From positions 186,001-250,000 of the forward strand of contig NZ_JBJGED010000002.1 in NCBI RefSeq assembly GCF_045062745.1: a stretch of 64,000 bases of DNA, in the 5' to 3' direction. The first letter of the stretch is position 1, and each line of letters opens with the position of its first letter. Both the position numbers and the translations under genes were made by a program. The DNA comes from Paenibacillus_AA sp045062745 (GTDB lineage: Bacteria; Bacillota; Bacilli; Paenibacillales; NBRC-103111). The notes beneath the pieces were generated by a model. That model was not told the DNA's origin and made no database searches. It saw only the letters and a program-made list of their open reading frames with translations. Below are positions 26,181 through 34,329 of this stretch, piece after piece.

Positions 26181-27389
26181 TTACAGCGAGCTAAGCACCT
26201 TGCGCACCGCTTCGGCGACGTCGTCCATCGCCTGGACGTCGGACAGAAGCACGTTCTGCGTCAGCCAGAGCGCTTCCTTCTCGCACACCGCTTCGCACAC
26301 CGGGCAATCCTGCTGCGTGCGCTTGCCGGTCCAAGCTTCCACCGCATCGAGCACGGCGACATTCCGATTGAGCGGCACGTAGCCTGCCGCGACGGGGATG
26401 CCTTCGGCCTGCAGCCGGCGGATCACCTCCGCCTTCTGGACGCGCTCGGTTACCGACGGCTCCAGCTTGAACATGTACAGATGGTACGCGTGTCGAGTAA
26501 TTCGAGGGTCCTGCTTCATGAGCCGCACTCCGTCGATGGAGCCGAGCAGGCTATCCAATCGGGCCGCATTCTGCTCGCGAAGGGTCATCTGCTCCTCCAG
26601 GCGCGTCATCTGGGCGAGAACGATCGCCGCCTGGAACTCGGACAGTCGATAGTTCTGCCCGAGCTTCTCATGCTGATACCATTCGCCGTTCGGGATACGG
26701 CCTACGTTGCAGATCGACCACGCATTTTCCCAGAGATGCGCTTGATTCGTCGTGATGATGCCGCCTTCGCCGGCATTCAAGTTTTTGCTCGACTGGAGGC
26801 TGAACGTCCCCAGATCGCCGATGGAGCCGACGCCCCGTCCTTCCCACTTGGCGCCGACCGCTTGGGCCGCGTCTTCGATGAGCGCGAGCCCGTGCTTCCG
26901 AGCGATCTCGCCGAGCCGCGTCATATTCGCCGGTGCGCCGGCTATATGCACGGCGATGATCGCCTTTGTCTTCGGCGTGATCAGCGCCTCGACCTTCTCC
27001 GGATCGATCAGCAGCGTGTCCGGTTCAATGTCCGCGAAGACGGGAATTGCCCCGTAGGCTAGTGCTGCCGTCGCCGTGGCAATGAATGTATACGGCGGAA
27101 TGATCACTTCATCGCCGGAACGGACGCCGGCCGCTTGCAAAGCTACGGTTATCGCTACCGTTCCGTTTACTACACTTACCGCATAAGCCGAATCCTGCAG
27201 CTTGGCGAATTCTCGCTCCATCTTCGGAAGCTTCGCCTCATACCCGGCTTTAGTCCCGCCGGAACCGCCCCACTTGCCGGACTCCAGCACTTCCTTCAGC
27301 ATTTGCAGCTCCAGCTCGTCATAAATCGGCCATTGGGAAAAGCCCGCCGTACGAACAGGGGCCCCTCCATCGATCGCTAGCTTGCTCAT
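26181..27389 (-). CDS. DegT/DnrJ/EryC1/StrS-family PLP aminotransferase
   Basis: A 402-residue aminotransferase of the sugar-aminotransferase fold. The PLP lysine lies in SLQSSKNLNAGEGG at about residue 200, and EDAAQA, whose aspartate contacts the PLP pyridine, at about 170. The start ATG 27389 is behind GGGAGGAG. Family members transaminate keto-sugars or cyclitols using glutamate or glutamine. It stands alone, so the pathway is not known; a role in spore- or surface-sugar synthesis is possible but unsupported. Confidence 0.88.
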   Translation of the reverse strand: MSKLAIDGGAPVRTAGFSQWPIYDELELQMLKEVLESGKWGGSGGTKAGYEAKLPKMEREFAKLQDSAYAVSVVNGTVAITVALQAAGVRSGDEVIIPPYTFIATATAALAYGAIPVFADIEPDTLLIDPEKVEALITPKTKAIIAVHIAGAPANMTRLGEIARKHGLALIEDAAQAVGAKWEGRGVGSIGDLGTFSLQSSKNLNAGEGGIITTNQAHLWENAWSICNVGRIPNGEWYQHEKLGQNYRLSEFQAAIVLAQMTRLEEQMTLREQNAARLDSLLGSIDGVRLMKQDPRITRHAYHLYMFKLEPSVTERVQKAEVIRRLQAEGIPVAAGYVPLNRNVAVLDAVEAWTGKRTQQDCPVCEAVCEKEALWLTQNVLLSDVQAMDDVAEAVRKVLSSL

Positions 27390-27524
27390 CTAATATCTCC
27401 TCCCGACAAGAACATGTCTGTAACTTGGGATGGCACTGCCATTCGTCCCTAAGTGTAGAGGATTTGCCGGGAGCATGTATGTCATTTTGCGAAAGAGACC
27501 AGACAAATTGTAACGCGATCGCAC

Positions 27525-27558
27525 AAAAAGGCGCTTCGGTCCCAAACCACCGAAACGC
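27525..27558 (-). terminator. Rho-independent terminator of the spore protein gene
   Basis: On the minus strand GCGTTTCGGT and ACCGAAGCGC pair with one G-T wobble, followed by CTTTTTG. It lies 25 bases past the stop at 27583. Confidence 0.8.
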
Positions 27559-27582
27559 TTGTCTTGCATGGATTAGATGCGC

Positions 27583-27867
27583 TTATTGACGCGTTCGAGC
27601 AAGCTGCTCCTTCGCCATCCGCACCATCTCGCGCACCATGGCGCCGCCGATTTCCCCTCCGATGCGGCCCGCCGCCTCGGACTTCAATTCTCCATTGTTC
27701 CCTTCCGTTAACGGCACGCCCAAGGAGCGAGCAACCTCAAACTTCACATCGTCCGGATGGGACGGATCCACTTTGTACCCTTCCTGCCGCATGACTTGCG
27801 CTTTGAACAGATCCAGACTTTGTCCGGCTTCCGGTACAACCAGCTTCCGGTTTCTTCTGCGCGCCAT
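27583..27867 (-). CDS. Alpha/beta-type small acid-soluble spore protein
   Basis: A 94-residue DNA-binding spore protein. The conserved C-terminal SASP region is clear: KFEVARSLGVPL, then NNGELKSEAAGRIGGEIGG and a final helix VREMVRMAKEQL. It is longer than the usual 60-75 residues because of a charged insertion (residues 28-40) between the two helices. SASPs coat forespore DNA and protect it from UV and chemicals. It starts at ATG 27867 behind AGGTGAT, and a SigG-type promoter lies upstream. Confidence 0.9.
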   Translation of the reverse strand: MARRRNRKLVVPEAGQSLDLFKAQVMRQEGYKVDPSHPDDVKFEVARSLGVPLTEGNNGELKSEAAGRIGGEIGGAMVREMVRMAKEQLARTRQ

Positions 27868-27886
27868 AGAGCTATCACCTCGAAGC

Positions 27887-27916
27887 TAGTGTAACCGCTG
27901 AGCCGGCCGGTCATGC
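27887..27916 (-). promoter_or_regulatory. Candidate SigG promoter of the spore protein gene
   Basis: On the minus strand GCATG (27916-27912) and TACACTA (27893-27887) are separated by 18 bases. The first fits the SigG -35 pattern GHATR exactly and the second fits CATNHTA at five of seven positions. Forespore expression is expected for this gene. Confidence 0.5.
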
Positions 27917-28037
27917 ATCCAAAGAAAGCCCGGGATTCCAACTTTCATTTCGGTTTCCAAAAAGAAAAGAAGCGATTTTGCTCCAAAAAACGTTATAATG
28001 GAATAGGAATGATTTGTGACTCGAGGTGAGAGAGAGA

Positions 28038-28457
28038 ATGAATATTGCTTTTTTTCTAGTCCCGAAGCAAGAGGTTGTTTGCTTGACCTCCACTTCCACA
28101 CTGCGACAAGCTTTGGAACGAATGGAATATCATCGCTACACGGCCGTGCCGATTCTAAGCGAAGACGGCCAGTATGTAGGGACGCTTACAGAGGGCGATC
28201 TGCTCTGGTTCATGAAGAACAACGAAGGTGTTACATTCGATAACGCCAACCGCGTGCCACTGTCCGAGATTCCGATGCGCATCAACAACGTACCTGTACA
28301 CATTAATGCCAATATGGACGACTTGATCTCCAAAGCGACTACCCAGAACTTCGTACCCGTCGTGGACGACATGGATCGATTCATCGGGATCGTGCGCCGA
28401 AGCGACATTATCGAGTATTGTGCCGGGCAAATCTTTAAGGAAAAAGTAGTAGGCTAG
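28038..28457 (+). CDS. CBS-domain protein
   Basis: A 139-residue protein made of two CBS motifs, about residues 8-60 (YHRYTAVPILSEDGQYVGTL) and 80-135 (NFVPVVDDMDRFIGIVRRSD). CBS pairs bind adenine nucleotides, including c-di-AMP in some small stand-alone members of this order. I use the ATG at 28038 behind GGTGAGAGAG rather than the upstream start. It is a single-gene unit with its own terminator. The ligand is not predictable from sequence. Confidence 0.85.
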   Translation: MNIAFFLVPKQEVVCLTSTSTLRQALERMEYHRYTAVPILSEDGQYVGTLTEGDLLWFMKNNEGVTFDNANRVPLSEIPMRINNVPVHINANMDDLISKATTQNFVPVVDDMDRFIGIVRRSDIIEYCAGQIFKEKVVG

Positions 28458-28487
28458 CCTAACATGCGTTAGGCTAGTTTCTTTTTT
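28454..28487 (+). terminator. Rho-independent terminator of the CBS gene
   Basis: CTAGCCTAAC-ATGC-GTTAGGCTAG is a perfect 10-base stem that includes the stop codon, followed by TTTCTTTTTT. Confidence 0.95.
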
Positions 28488-28506
28488 GTACGATAAGCGC
28501 GTATGT

Positions 28507-28532
28507 AAAAGCCGCTGACGATGTCAGCGGCT
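28507..28532 (-). terminator. Rho-independent terminator of the CAP-domain gene
   Basis: AGCCGCTGAC-GAT-GTCAGCGGCT is a perfect 10-base stem; the preceding AAAA gives T4 on the minus transcript, 12 bases past the stop. Confidence 0.9.
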
Positions 28533-28544
28533 GCCGGTGTTGCA

Positions 28545-29342
28545 TTAGCCCGTGAATTCTTGTACCCATTCGCCGTTGTAGTACGCAACGCCGATCTTCG
28601 TGAAGTTCGGGCTCAGGATGTTTTGGCGGTGACCCGCGCTGTTCATCCAAGCGGTCATTACTTCCTGAGGCGTGCGTTGGCCTTTGGCGATGTTCTCGCC
28701 GGCATAACGGAACGGAATGTTGTAGGATTTCATCATATCAAACGGAGAACCGAATGTAGGCGAAGTATGGTCGAAATAATTCCGGTTGTACATATCCTTT
28801 GCCTTGTCCATCGCCATATTCGTCAAAGCAGCATCGCTGGTCAGCGCAGACAGACCCGCTTTCGCGCGCTCCTGGTTCACCAGATTGACCACCTGATTCG
28901 CAAAAGAGCTCTCAGTGCCGGTAGACGGCTGAGTCGGCTTCGGTGTCGGTGTAGGCGTCGGCTTTGGTGTAAATGGTGTTGGCGCAGGTGTAGGCTTCGT
29001 CGTTGGCGCCGGTGTCGGTGTTGCCGGTGTCTCTGACGGTGTTGTAGGTGTAGTTGGTGTTGTTGGCTGCGTTACTTCCGGCAATCCAGGCAGTTGAATA
29101 TCCGGAATCTGAAGGTTCAGCCCCGGGCACATCTTTTGGATTTGCTCGGCCAGGTTAAAATTACCGTTCAGCAGATCGGCCAAGCTCAACTGCTTAAAGC
29201 CATAATAGACTTGAACGTTATTGCCTGTATTTTTCGACAGGTCGCTCAAAGTAGCCGCGGATGCGGAACCTACTCCGGCAGCACCGCCGATAACGCCAAC
29301 CGCCAATACGCCTGCTAGCAACTGCTTGCTAAACTTCTTCAA
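28545..29342 (-). CDS. Secreted CAP/SCP-domain protein (YkwD-like)
   Basis: A 265-residue secreted protein starting at TTG 29342 behind AAGGAGAGTGGAG. It has a signal peptide (about residues 1-29, ending SASA), a short N-terminal domain, a low-complexity Thr/Pro linker of about 60 residues (28905-29085), and a C-terminal CAP domain (about 145-265) with the family motifs NLVNQERAKAGL, FDHTSP, AGENIAKG and SAGHRQNIL. YkwD-type CAP proteins of spore formers are found in spores or at the cell wall; their activity is not settled. Expression is under a c-di-AMP riboswitch, pointing to a link with wall or osmotic homeostasis. Confidence 0.92.
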   Translation of the reverse strand: MKKFSKQLLAGVLAVGVIGGAAGVGSASAATLSDLSKNTGNNVQVYYGFKQLSLADLLNGNFNLAEQIQKMCPGLNLQIPDIQLPGLPEVTQPTTPTTPTTPSETPATPTPAPTTKPTPAPTPFTPKPTPTPTPKPTQPSTGTESSFANQVVNLVNQERAKAGLSALTSDAALTNMAMDKAKDMYNRNYFDHTSPTFGSPFDMMKSYNIPFRYAGENIAKGQRTPQEVMTAWMNSAGHRQNILSPNFTKIGVAYYNGEWVQEFTG

Positions 29343-29357
29343 AAAACTCCACTCTCC

Positions 29358-29473
29358 TTATCGGCCTGCGAGGTTAGCTGACGGATTCGGGTAAAGAGTA
29401 CACCCGGCCGCATCCGACGATGCAGCTTCACCCCAAAATTGGTTCCCCCGTGCTTCTAGCAGCTTCGGCCTAA
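29358..29473 (-). promoter_or_regulatory. c-di-AMP (ydaO/yuaA) riboswitch
   Basis: On the minus strand, the leader of the CAP gene has the conserved ydaO elements in order: GGGGGAACC, TTGGGGTGAA, GGGTGTACTCTTTACCCG, then AATCCGTCAGCTAACCTCG. The ends TTAGGCC and GGCCGATAA can close the outer stem. A TACAAT -10 box lies just upstream (29502-29497). The class binds cyclic di-AMP and usually turns genes off; it often precedes wall-lytic and potassium-transport genes. I see no separate terminator hairpin between it and the gene, and the AAGGAGA ribosome site follows the aptamer by only a few bases, so control may act at translation. Confidence 0.93.
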
Positions 29474-29570
29474 TTTGGTTTGTTTGGTGCCTATTAATTG
29501 TAGCACGGTTCAATTCGCGAATTCATGCCACAAAGTCTTCCATCCAAACCGGATCGTGGACGCGTACCGA

Positions 29571-30446
29571 TTACCGGTACGTTTTGATGAAGTCAACCGC
29601 CTTGCGAATATCGACTTCCGGCTGGTCGCCGACTTCGCGCTCGATCGTCAAGTAGCCGGTATATCCGATGTCTTGCAGCGCCTTGAAATACGCGGCAAAG
29701 TCGACCTTGCCCTCGCCGAGCGGCACTTCCTTGAAGATCTCGCCCGAACGAACCATTTCGGCAATTTTGCCGTGATCCATCGGCTCGTAACCCAAGGCGC
29801 CGTAGATTTCGCGCGGATCGACTTCCTTGTAGCGAATGCCGTCCTTCACATGGGTGTGCACGATATAATCCTTGAGCGTATACACGCCGCGGACCGGATC
29901 GTCGCCGGTGACCATGACCATGTTGGCCGGGTCAAAGTTGACGGACACGCCGCGGCTGCTGAGCGTATCCAGGAAGCCCTTCAGGTGCTCGGCCGTCTCC
30001 GGGCCGGTCTCGATGGCGAAGAAGCCGCCCATGCTGCTCGCATATTGGCTCAGTTCCTCGCACGCCTGCTGCATGGCCGCGAATACCGCGCCGTTCCTGT
30101 CCGACGGCACGATCCCGATATGGGTCGTCACGATGTTCGTGCCGAGATCTTGCGCGAGATCGAGAATCCGCTTCGACTTCTCCACCTTGGCCGGGTTGGC
30201 AGCCGTATCCTGGAAGCCATGGCCGCCCAAATCGCCGCACAGCGCGGAGATCTCGAGGCCGAGCGAGTCGATATACGCCTTCAGTTCCTTGCGCTGGGTT
30301 GCGGACAAATTCGCAGGGTCCATCTCGCCGCTGACCGCATAAATCTGTACGCCCTCCGCCCCGACTTCCTTAGCTTTCTTCAAGCCTTCCCGAACGCCGA
30401 TTCCAAAGCTGTCTACGATAACGCCGATTTTGTTCGTGAGTGCCAT
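29571..30446 (-). CDS. Sugar phosphate isomerase/epimerase-type TIM-barrel protein
   Basis: A 291-residue xylose-isomerase-like barrel. Metal-ligand regions typical of the fold are present: FFAIETGPET, VNFDPANM, IVHTHVKDG and YLTIEREVGD near the C-terminus. It starts at ATG 30446 behind GCGGAGG. It is transcribed alone from a strong promoter at 30507-30536. Members isomerise keto-sugars or cyclitols; the substrate is unknown. A second such gene is at 36320-37183. Confidence 0.87.
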   Translation of the reverse strand: MALTNKIGVIVDSFGIGVREGLKKAKEVGAEGVQIYAVSGEMDPANLSATQRKELKAYIDSLGLEISALCGDLGGHGFQDTAANPAKVEKSKRILDLAQDLGTNIVTTHIGIVPSDRNGAVFAAMQQACEELSQYASSMGGFFAIETGPETAEHLKGFLDTLSSRGVSVNFDPANMVMVTGDDPVRGVYTLKDYIVHTHVKDGIRYKEVDPREIYGALGYEPMDHGKIAEMVRSGEIFKEVPLGEGKVDFAAYFKALQDIGYTGYLTIEREVGDQPEVDIRKAVDFIKTYR

Positions 30447-30506
30447 ACAAGTTCAACCTCCGCATGAATTGGATTAAGTATCAGACTGCCTTTTGCATAC
30501 GTAGTG

Positions 30507-30536
30507 ATTGTACTTGCGTTCGGATTGCGCTGTCAA
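30507..30536 (-). promoter_or_regulatory. SigA promoter of the isomerase gene
   Basis: On the minus strand TTGACA (30536-30531) and TACAAT (30512-30507) with an 18-base spacer, about 60 bases before the start codon. Confidence 0.75.
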
Positions 30537-30577
30537 CTTCGACCACTCCGGTCTTCCAGCTTTTATATACGCACAAC

Positions 30578-30605
30578 AGCCCTTTCTTCAGAGGAAGAAA
30601 GAGCT
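30578..30605 (-). terminator. Hairpin after yhgE
   Basis: On the minus strand AGCTCTTTCTTC and GAAGAAAGGGCT pair with one wobble around a CTCT loop, 14 bases past the yhgE stop. No T tract follows, so termination strength is uncertain. Confidence 0.5.
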
Positions 30606-30618
30606 GCTTGAAGACTTG

Positions 30619-32652
30619 CTATACGGATAGTGCGGATGATGCCGAGTCGGATGATTGGCCGTGCTTTTTTCGGAATAGTACGATAAAGAATGCTAATGTC
30701 AGTAAGCTGAAGCCGATCGTAAAGGCGCCCAGAATCCAGGCGTTGTGCGCAAGGAAGCTGTAATCTCCGCTCGAGATGACCGCCTTGTACCCGGCTACGG
30801 TATACGTCATCGGCAGCCAGGAATTGAACCATTGCAGCGGCTCCGGAATAAGCTCGAGGGGGAACGTCCCGGCCGATGTCGTCAGCTGCAGAATAAGAAT
30901 GATGATAGCCAAGAAGCGGCCGGGATCGCCGAATGCGGTGACGAGCACTTGCACGAGCGACATGAACGTCCAGCTGACGAGCACGCTGAACAGCATGAAG
31001 TATGGCACGCTCTGCACATCGATGCCTAGGCCGTACAAGAGCACCAGGTCCACGATGACCGCCTGGATAACCCCGACGGACAGCATAAGGCCCCACTTGC
31101 CAATGAACCAGCTGAATCCCGACTTCGGTGTGAGCGACGTCTCCCTCATCGGGAACACGATCGTGAGCAGCATCGAGCCGACGAACAACCCGAGCGAGAC
31201 GAAGTAAGGGGCGAACCCGGTTCCGTAGTTCGGCACCGACGTCAGCTTATCCTCTTCCACCTGCACAGGACTTGCGATTTTGTCATACGTCGCATCCGAC
31301 GTCTTGATGTCGGACGTCTGGCCGGACGCGGCCTTCAGCTTGTCGGACAGCTCGCCGGAGCCGCTCGCCACCTGCGACGAGCCCCCCGCCAGCTGGTCCG
31401 CGCCGGCCTTCAGCTGCGCCGTACCGTCCGCCAGCTGCGAGACGCCGCCGCTCAACTGGGCGAGCCCGCGCTGCAGGTCGGCTCCGCCCGCTGCGGCCGT
31501 GCGTACGCCCTGCAGCAGCGCCTGACTGCCGGCTTCCGCCTCGCCCAGCTTCTGGCCGAAGGCGGTGACGCCTTGCTGCAGCTGCTGGCCGCCCGCGGTC
31601 AGCTGCGCGGCGCCCGCCGTCAGCTGCCGGCTGCCGGCCGCCAGCGCATCCGTGCCGGTCGCCACCTGCTGGCTCGTGGCGATCAGCTTCTGCAGCGCCT
31701 CATCCTTGGCCAAGTCCGGATGAGCCGCCGCCCACTGCGCGAGGCCGGCCGACAGGCTGCCGGCGCCGGCCTGGAGCTGCGCCGCCGACTGCTCGGCGCC
31801 GGCCAAGCTGCTGCGCAGCTGCTCGAGCCCGGCTGCGCTCTGGGCGGCGCCTTGAGCGAGCTGCGCGTTCGCCCCGCTCAGCTGGGTCAGGCCGCCGGAC
31901 AGCTGTCCGGTCGCCGTCTCCAGCTGATCGAGGCCGCCGTTCAGCCGGGTCGCGCCGGCATTCAACTCCTTCACGCCGCTCTGGAGCGGGATCGTCCCCG
32001 CGGCGAGTTGGCCCAAGTTCTGATTCACTCGGGAGAGACCGTCGTTCACGGCCTGGCTGCCCTGCGACAGCTTCTCCGCACCGTCAGCCGCTTGGGCGAG
32101 ACCGTCAGAGAGCTGCGCAAACGTCGTGAAGATCGTCTGTGCATACGTCTTCGTGAGCTCTTGGGCAATTTCACCCTTCATACGCTCCACGGCCGTCTTC
32201 CCGATCTGGGAGGAGAGGAAGTTGTAGCTCTCGTTCGGGTAAAAACGGAACAAGGCGGCCGTCGGCTTCTCATTCAGAACGTCCGTTGCCTGCGCCGAGA
32301 AATCCTTCGGAATCTCGAGCCCGATGTAATAGCGGTTGTTCTTCAGCCCGTCCATCGCTTCGTCGGCGTCGACGAACCTCCAGGCGAAGCTGTCGGTCTG
32401 TTTGATTTTCTCCACGAACTCGTTGCCTACGTTCACCGGCTTCCCGTCCAGTACGGCGCCCTCGTCCAGGTTCACGACCGCCACGGGAAGCGTGTCCAGC
32501 TTCGCATACGGGTCCCAGAACGCCCAGAGGAACAAGGAGCTGTACAGCAGCGGTACGAGCGCAACCGCCGTAACGGAGATCAAGAGCTTGCGGTTGCGCA
32601 GAATCGATTTCCACTCGCTTAGGAACGAGCTTCGGTTTCTTGTTGATCGCAT
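30619..32652 (-). CDS. yhgE: YhgE/Pip-family membrane protein
   Basis: A 677-residue protein. An N-terminal membrane helix is at about residues 21-45, an extracytoplasmic part follows to about 470, and the C-terminal ABC-2-type membrane domain has about six segments. The middle (roughly residues 190-440) is a long run of heptad-like units with L and G at fixed spacing (QLSGANAQLAQGAAQ type), expected to form an extended coil. The start is ATG 32652, nine bases after GGAGG. YhgE and the phage infection protein Pip share this architecture; the transported or displayed substrate is unknown. It is co-transcribed with yhgD as in Bacillus subtilis. Confidence 0.9.
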   Translation of the reverse strand: MRSTRNRSSFLSEWKSILRNRKLLISVTAVALVPLLYSSLFLWAFWDPYAKLDTLPVAVVNLDEGAVLDGKPVNVGNEFVEKIKQTDSFAWRFVDADEAMDGLKNNRYYIGLEIPKDFSAQATDVLNEKPTAALFRFYPNESYNFLSSQIGKTAVERMKGEIAQELTKTYAQTIFTTFAQLSDGLAQAADGAEKLSQGSQAVNDGLSRVNQNLGQLAAGTIPLQSGVKELNAGATRLNGGLDQLETATGQLSGGLTQLSGANAQLAQGAAQSAAGLEQLRSSLAGAEQSAAQLQAGAGSLSAGLAQWAAAHPDLAKDEALQKLIATSQQVATGTDALAAGSRQLTAGAAQLTAGGQQLQQGVTAFGQKLGEAEAGSQALLQGVRTAAAGGADLQRGLAQLSGGVSQLADGTAQLKAGADQLAGGSSQVASGSGELSDKLKAASGQTSDIKTSDATYDKIASPVQVEEDKLTSVPNYGTGFAPYFVSLGLFVGSMLLTIVFPMRETSLTPKSGFSWFIGKWGLMLSVGVIQAVIVDLVLLYGLGIDVQSVPYFMLFSVLVSWTFMSLVQVLVTAFGDPGRFLAIIILILQLTTSAGTFPLELIPEPLQWFNSWLPMTYTVAGYKAVISSGDYSFLAHNAWILGAFTIGFSLLTLAFFIVLFRKKHGQSSDSASSALSV

Positions 32653-32720
32653 TTTATGAAGCCTCCAATACTGATTGACTGTTTTTCTCATTTGGTCACA
32701 TTTGTGTTGAAAAAAAGCTG

Positions 32721-33296
32721 TCAGGCGCGGTCGACCGCAAGACCTTCCAGCAAATACAAGCGGAATAGCGAAGCAATCTCTTCCTTCGAGAGCGGCTTAT
32801 GGCTCCGGTCCCATTCATAGATGAACGCGACGTACAGCTTCAGCATGACGAACGCCGTAATCTCCGGATCGCATGGCCGGATCTCCCCTCGGTCAAGCGC
32901 TTCCTGAACCTTGCGTTTGATGAAAGAGAGCACGGCCCCTTCGATCTGCTGAATGCCTTCCATCGCCTGCGGCGTCCCCATGTCCCGAACCTCGTGCGTG
33001 AGCTTGATCGTGAGCTCGTGCGTGCGGCGGAAATCGAGCAAGGCGTAGAGGGCGGCCTGGAGATTGTCGAAGAACGTCTTGTCGTCCTGGATGACCCGCT
33101 CGGCGATTGAACGCATCTCGAGAATGAGCTTGCGCAATATTTCATCGAACAGCTGCTCCTTGTTGGCGAAAAACGTATAGATCGTCCCTTTCCCGACATT
33201 CGCGATCTTCGCCACCTGATCCATCGTCGTCGCCTTATAGCCGAACAAGGTGAACGACTTCTCGGCCGCCTGCACGATGCTCGCTTTACGGTCCAT
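32721..33296 (-). CDS. yhgD: TetR-family regulator (YhgD-like)
   Basis: A 191-residue TetR repressor. The N-terminal helix-turn-helix reads FGYKATTMDQVAKIANVGKG, close to B. subtilis YhgD. I use the second ATG (33296), which lies eight bases from GGAGG; the ATG at 33302 is only two bases from it. The gene precedes yhgE by 68 bases on the same strand. A palindrome at 33381-33403 between its promoter and start suggests autoregulation of yhgD-yhgE. Confidence 0.9.
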   Translation of the reverse strand: MDRKASIVQAAEKSFTLFGYKATTMDQVAKIANVGKGTIYTFFANKEQLFDEILRKLILEMRSIAERVIQDDKTFFDNLQAALYALLDFRRTHELTIKLTHEVRDMGTPQAMEGIQQIEGAVLSFIKRKVQEALDRGEIRPCDPEITAFVMLKLYVAFIYEWDRSHKPLSKEEIASLFRLYLLEGLAVDRA

Positions 33297-33380
33297 CGAC
33301 ATAACCTCCTCACCTAGATTAATCGTCGGGCCGAACTATCTTTGAAGGATAGATCCACGGAATTACCCTGCATGACCGAC

Positions 33381-33403
33381 TGACCAAAATTGAATTTCAG
33401 TCA
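33381..33403 (-). promoter_or_regulatory. Palindromic operator of yhgDE
   Basis: TGACCAAAATT-G-AATTTCAGTCA: two 11-base inverted arms matching at nine positions around a central G. It begins 12 bases downstream of the -10 box of the yhgD promoter, a classic repressor position for a TetR protein. Confidence 0.6.
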
Positions 33404-33414
33404 TTTCGAAATGT

Positions 33415-33443
33415 ATTATACGCCGGAACTTCCCCTTTTGCAA
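33415..33443 (-). promoter_or_regulatory. SigA promoter of yhgDE
   Basis: On the minus strand TTGCAA (33443-33438), 17 bases, then TATAAT (33420-33415). Confidence 0.8.
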
Positions 33444-33517
33444 CCAGCAAGATCACATCTTGTCGATGCCCTGTTGGTCTGCATCGGGGCGTTCCGGCGT
33501 TAATTTGTACTTTCTCG

Positions 33518-34315
33518 CTAGAGCGACTTAACCATTCCGCCATCCACTAGCAAAGCTTGTCCGGTTACGTATGTATTCGCGAATGAACCGAGGTAGACGA
33601 CCGAACGGGCGAATTCCTCCGGCGTTCCATAGCGTCCGATCGGGATTGCCGTGAGGAATTGGGCTTCCACCGCGTCGAGGCTCAACTGCTTTTGGCTCGC
33701 GATCCGCTCGTCCAGCTGCCGGATGCGGTCGGTCGCGATTCGTCCCGGCGCCACCGTGTTGACCAGAATGTTGTCCCGTGCATATTCGGTAGCCAAGCTC
33801 TTAGTCAGCGCGTATACGCCGGCCCGGAATACATTCGAGAGAATCAGGTCGGCGATCGGCTGCTTGATCGACACGGAGCTGATGTTCACAATTCGGCCGC
33901 CTTGCCCTTCTCGCATATACGGAAGCGCCTCGCGGATCAGCCTGATCACACTCATTAAGTTGCTTTGGAACGCCGCTTCCCATGCCGCATCGCCCGATGC
34001 GATGAAATCGCCAAACCCGCCTCCGGGAGGACCGCCGGCATTCGTGACGAGTACGTGAAGTCCGCCGTGGGCCTCGGCTGCGGAACGGACCGCAGCGGCG
34101 ATCGATCCGGCATCCGCTACATCCAGCTGCACGCGATGCACGCTCGCTCCGGTTTGCCGCTTAATATCCTCGAATGCTTCCTCCAGATGATCGGCATTGC
34201 GGCTTGCGATCGTCACGCGGGCGCCCTCTCGGGCGTATTCCAATGCCGTAGCCCGTCCCAGCCCTTTGCTGGAGGCGGTGACGAGCACCGATTTGCCGGA
34301 TAGTTGCAGGTCCAC
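33518..34315 (-). CDS. Short-chain dehydrogenase/reductase (SDR)
   Basis: A 265-residue classical SDR: cofactor motif TASSKGLGRA near residue 15, VTNAGG, the catalytic serine in NISSVS, and Tyr-x-x-x-Lys as YALTK. It is closest in style to 3-oxoacyl-ACP-reductase-like enzymes. The start is GTG 34315 behind AGGAGAG; the longer frame overlaps the upstream ABC gene and is not used. It follows the PhnC-like ATPase gene by 14 bases, so they form one unit. Substrate unknown. Confidence 0.85.
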   Translation of the reverse strand: MDLQLSGKSVLVTASSKGLGRATALEYAREGARVTIASRNADHLEEAFEDIKRQTGASVHRVQLDVADAGSIAAAVRSAAEAHGGLHVLVTNAGGPPGGGFGDFIASGDAAWEAAFQSNLMSVIRLIREALPYMREGQGGRIVNISSVSIKQPIADLILSNVFRAGVYALTKSLATEYARDNILVNTVAPGRIATDRIRQLDERIASQKQLSLDAVEAQFLTAIPIGRYGTPEEFARSVVYLGSFANTYVTGQALLVDGGMVKSL

Positions 34316-34329
34316 AAGAATCGCTCTCC

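Noticed and set aside
28905..29085. Tandem-repeat or CRISPR-like array
   Set aside because: The repeats are short, irregular Thr/Pro codons coding for a linker in the CAP-domain protein; there are no spacer-separated identical repeats anywhere in the window.
31280..32622. Long plus-strand frames opposite yhgE
   Set aside because: They arise from the GC-rich heptad repeats of the real minus-strand gene and have no start signals or sensible products.
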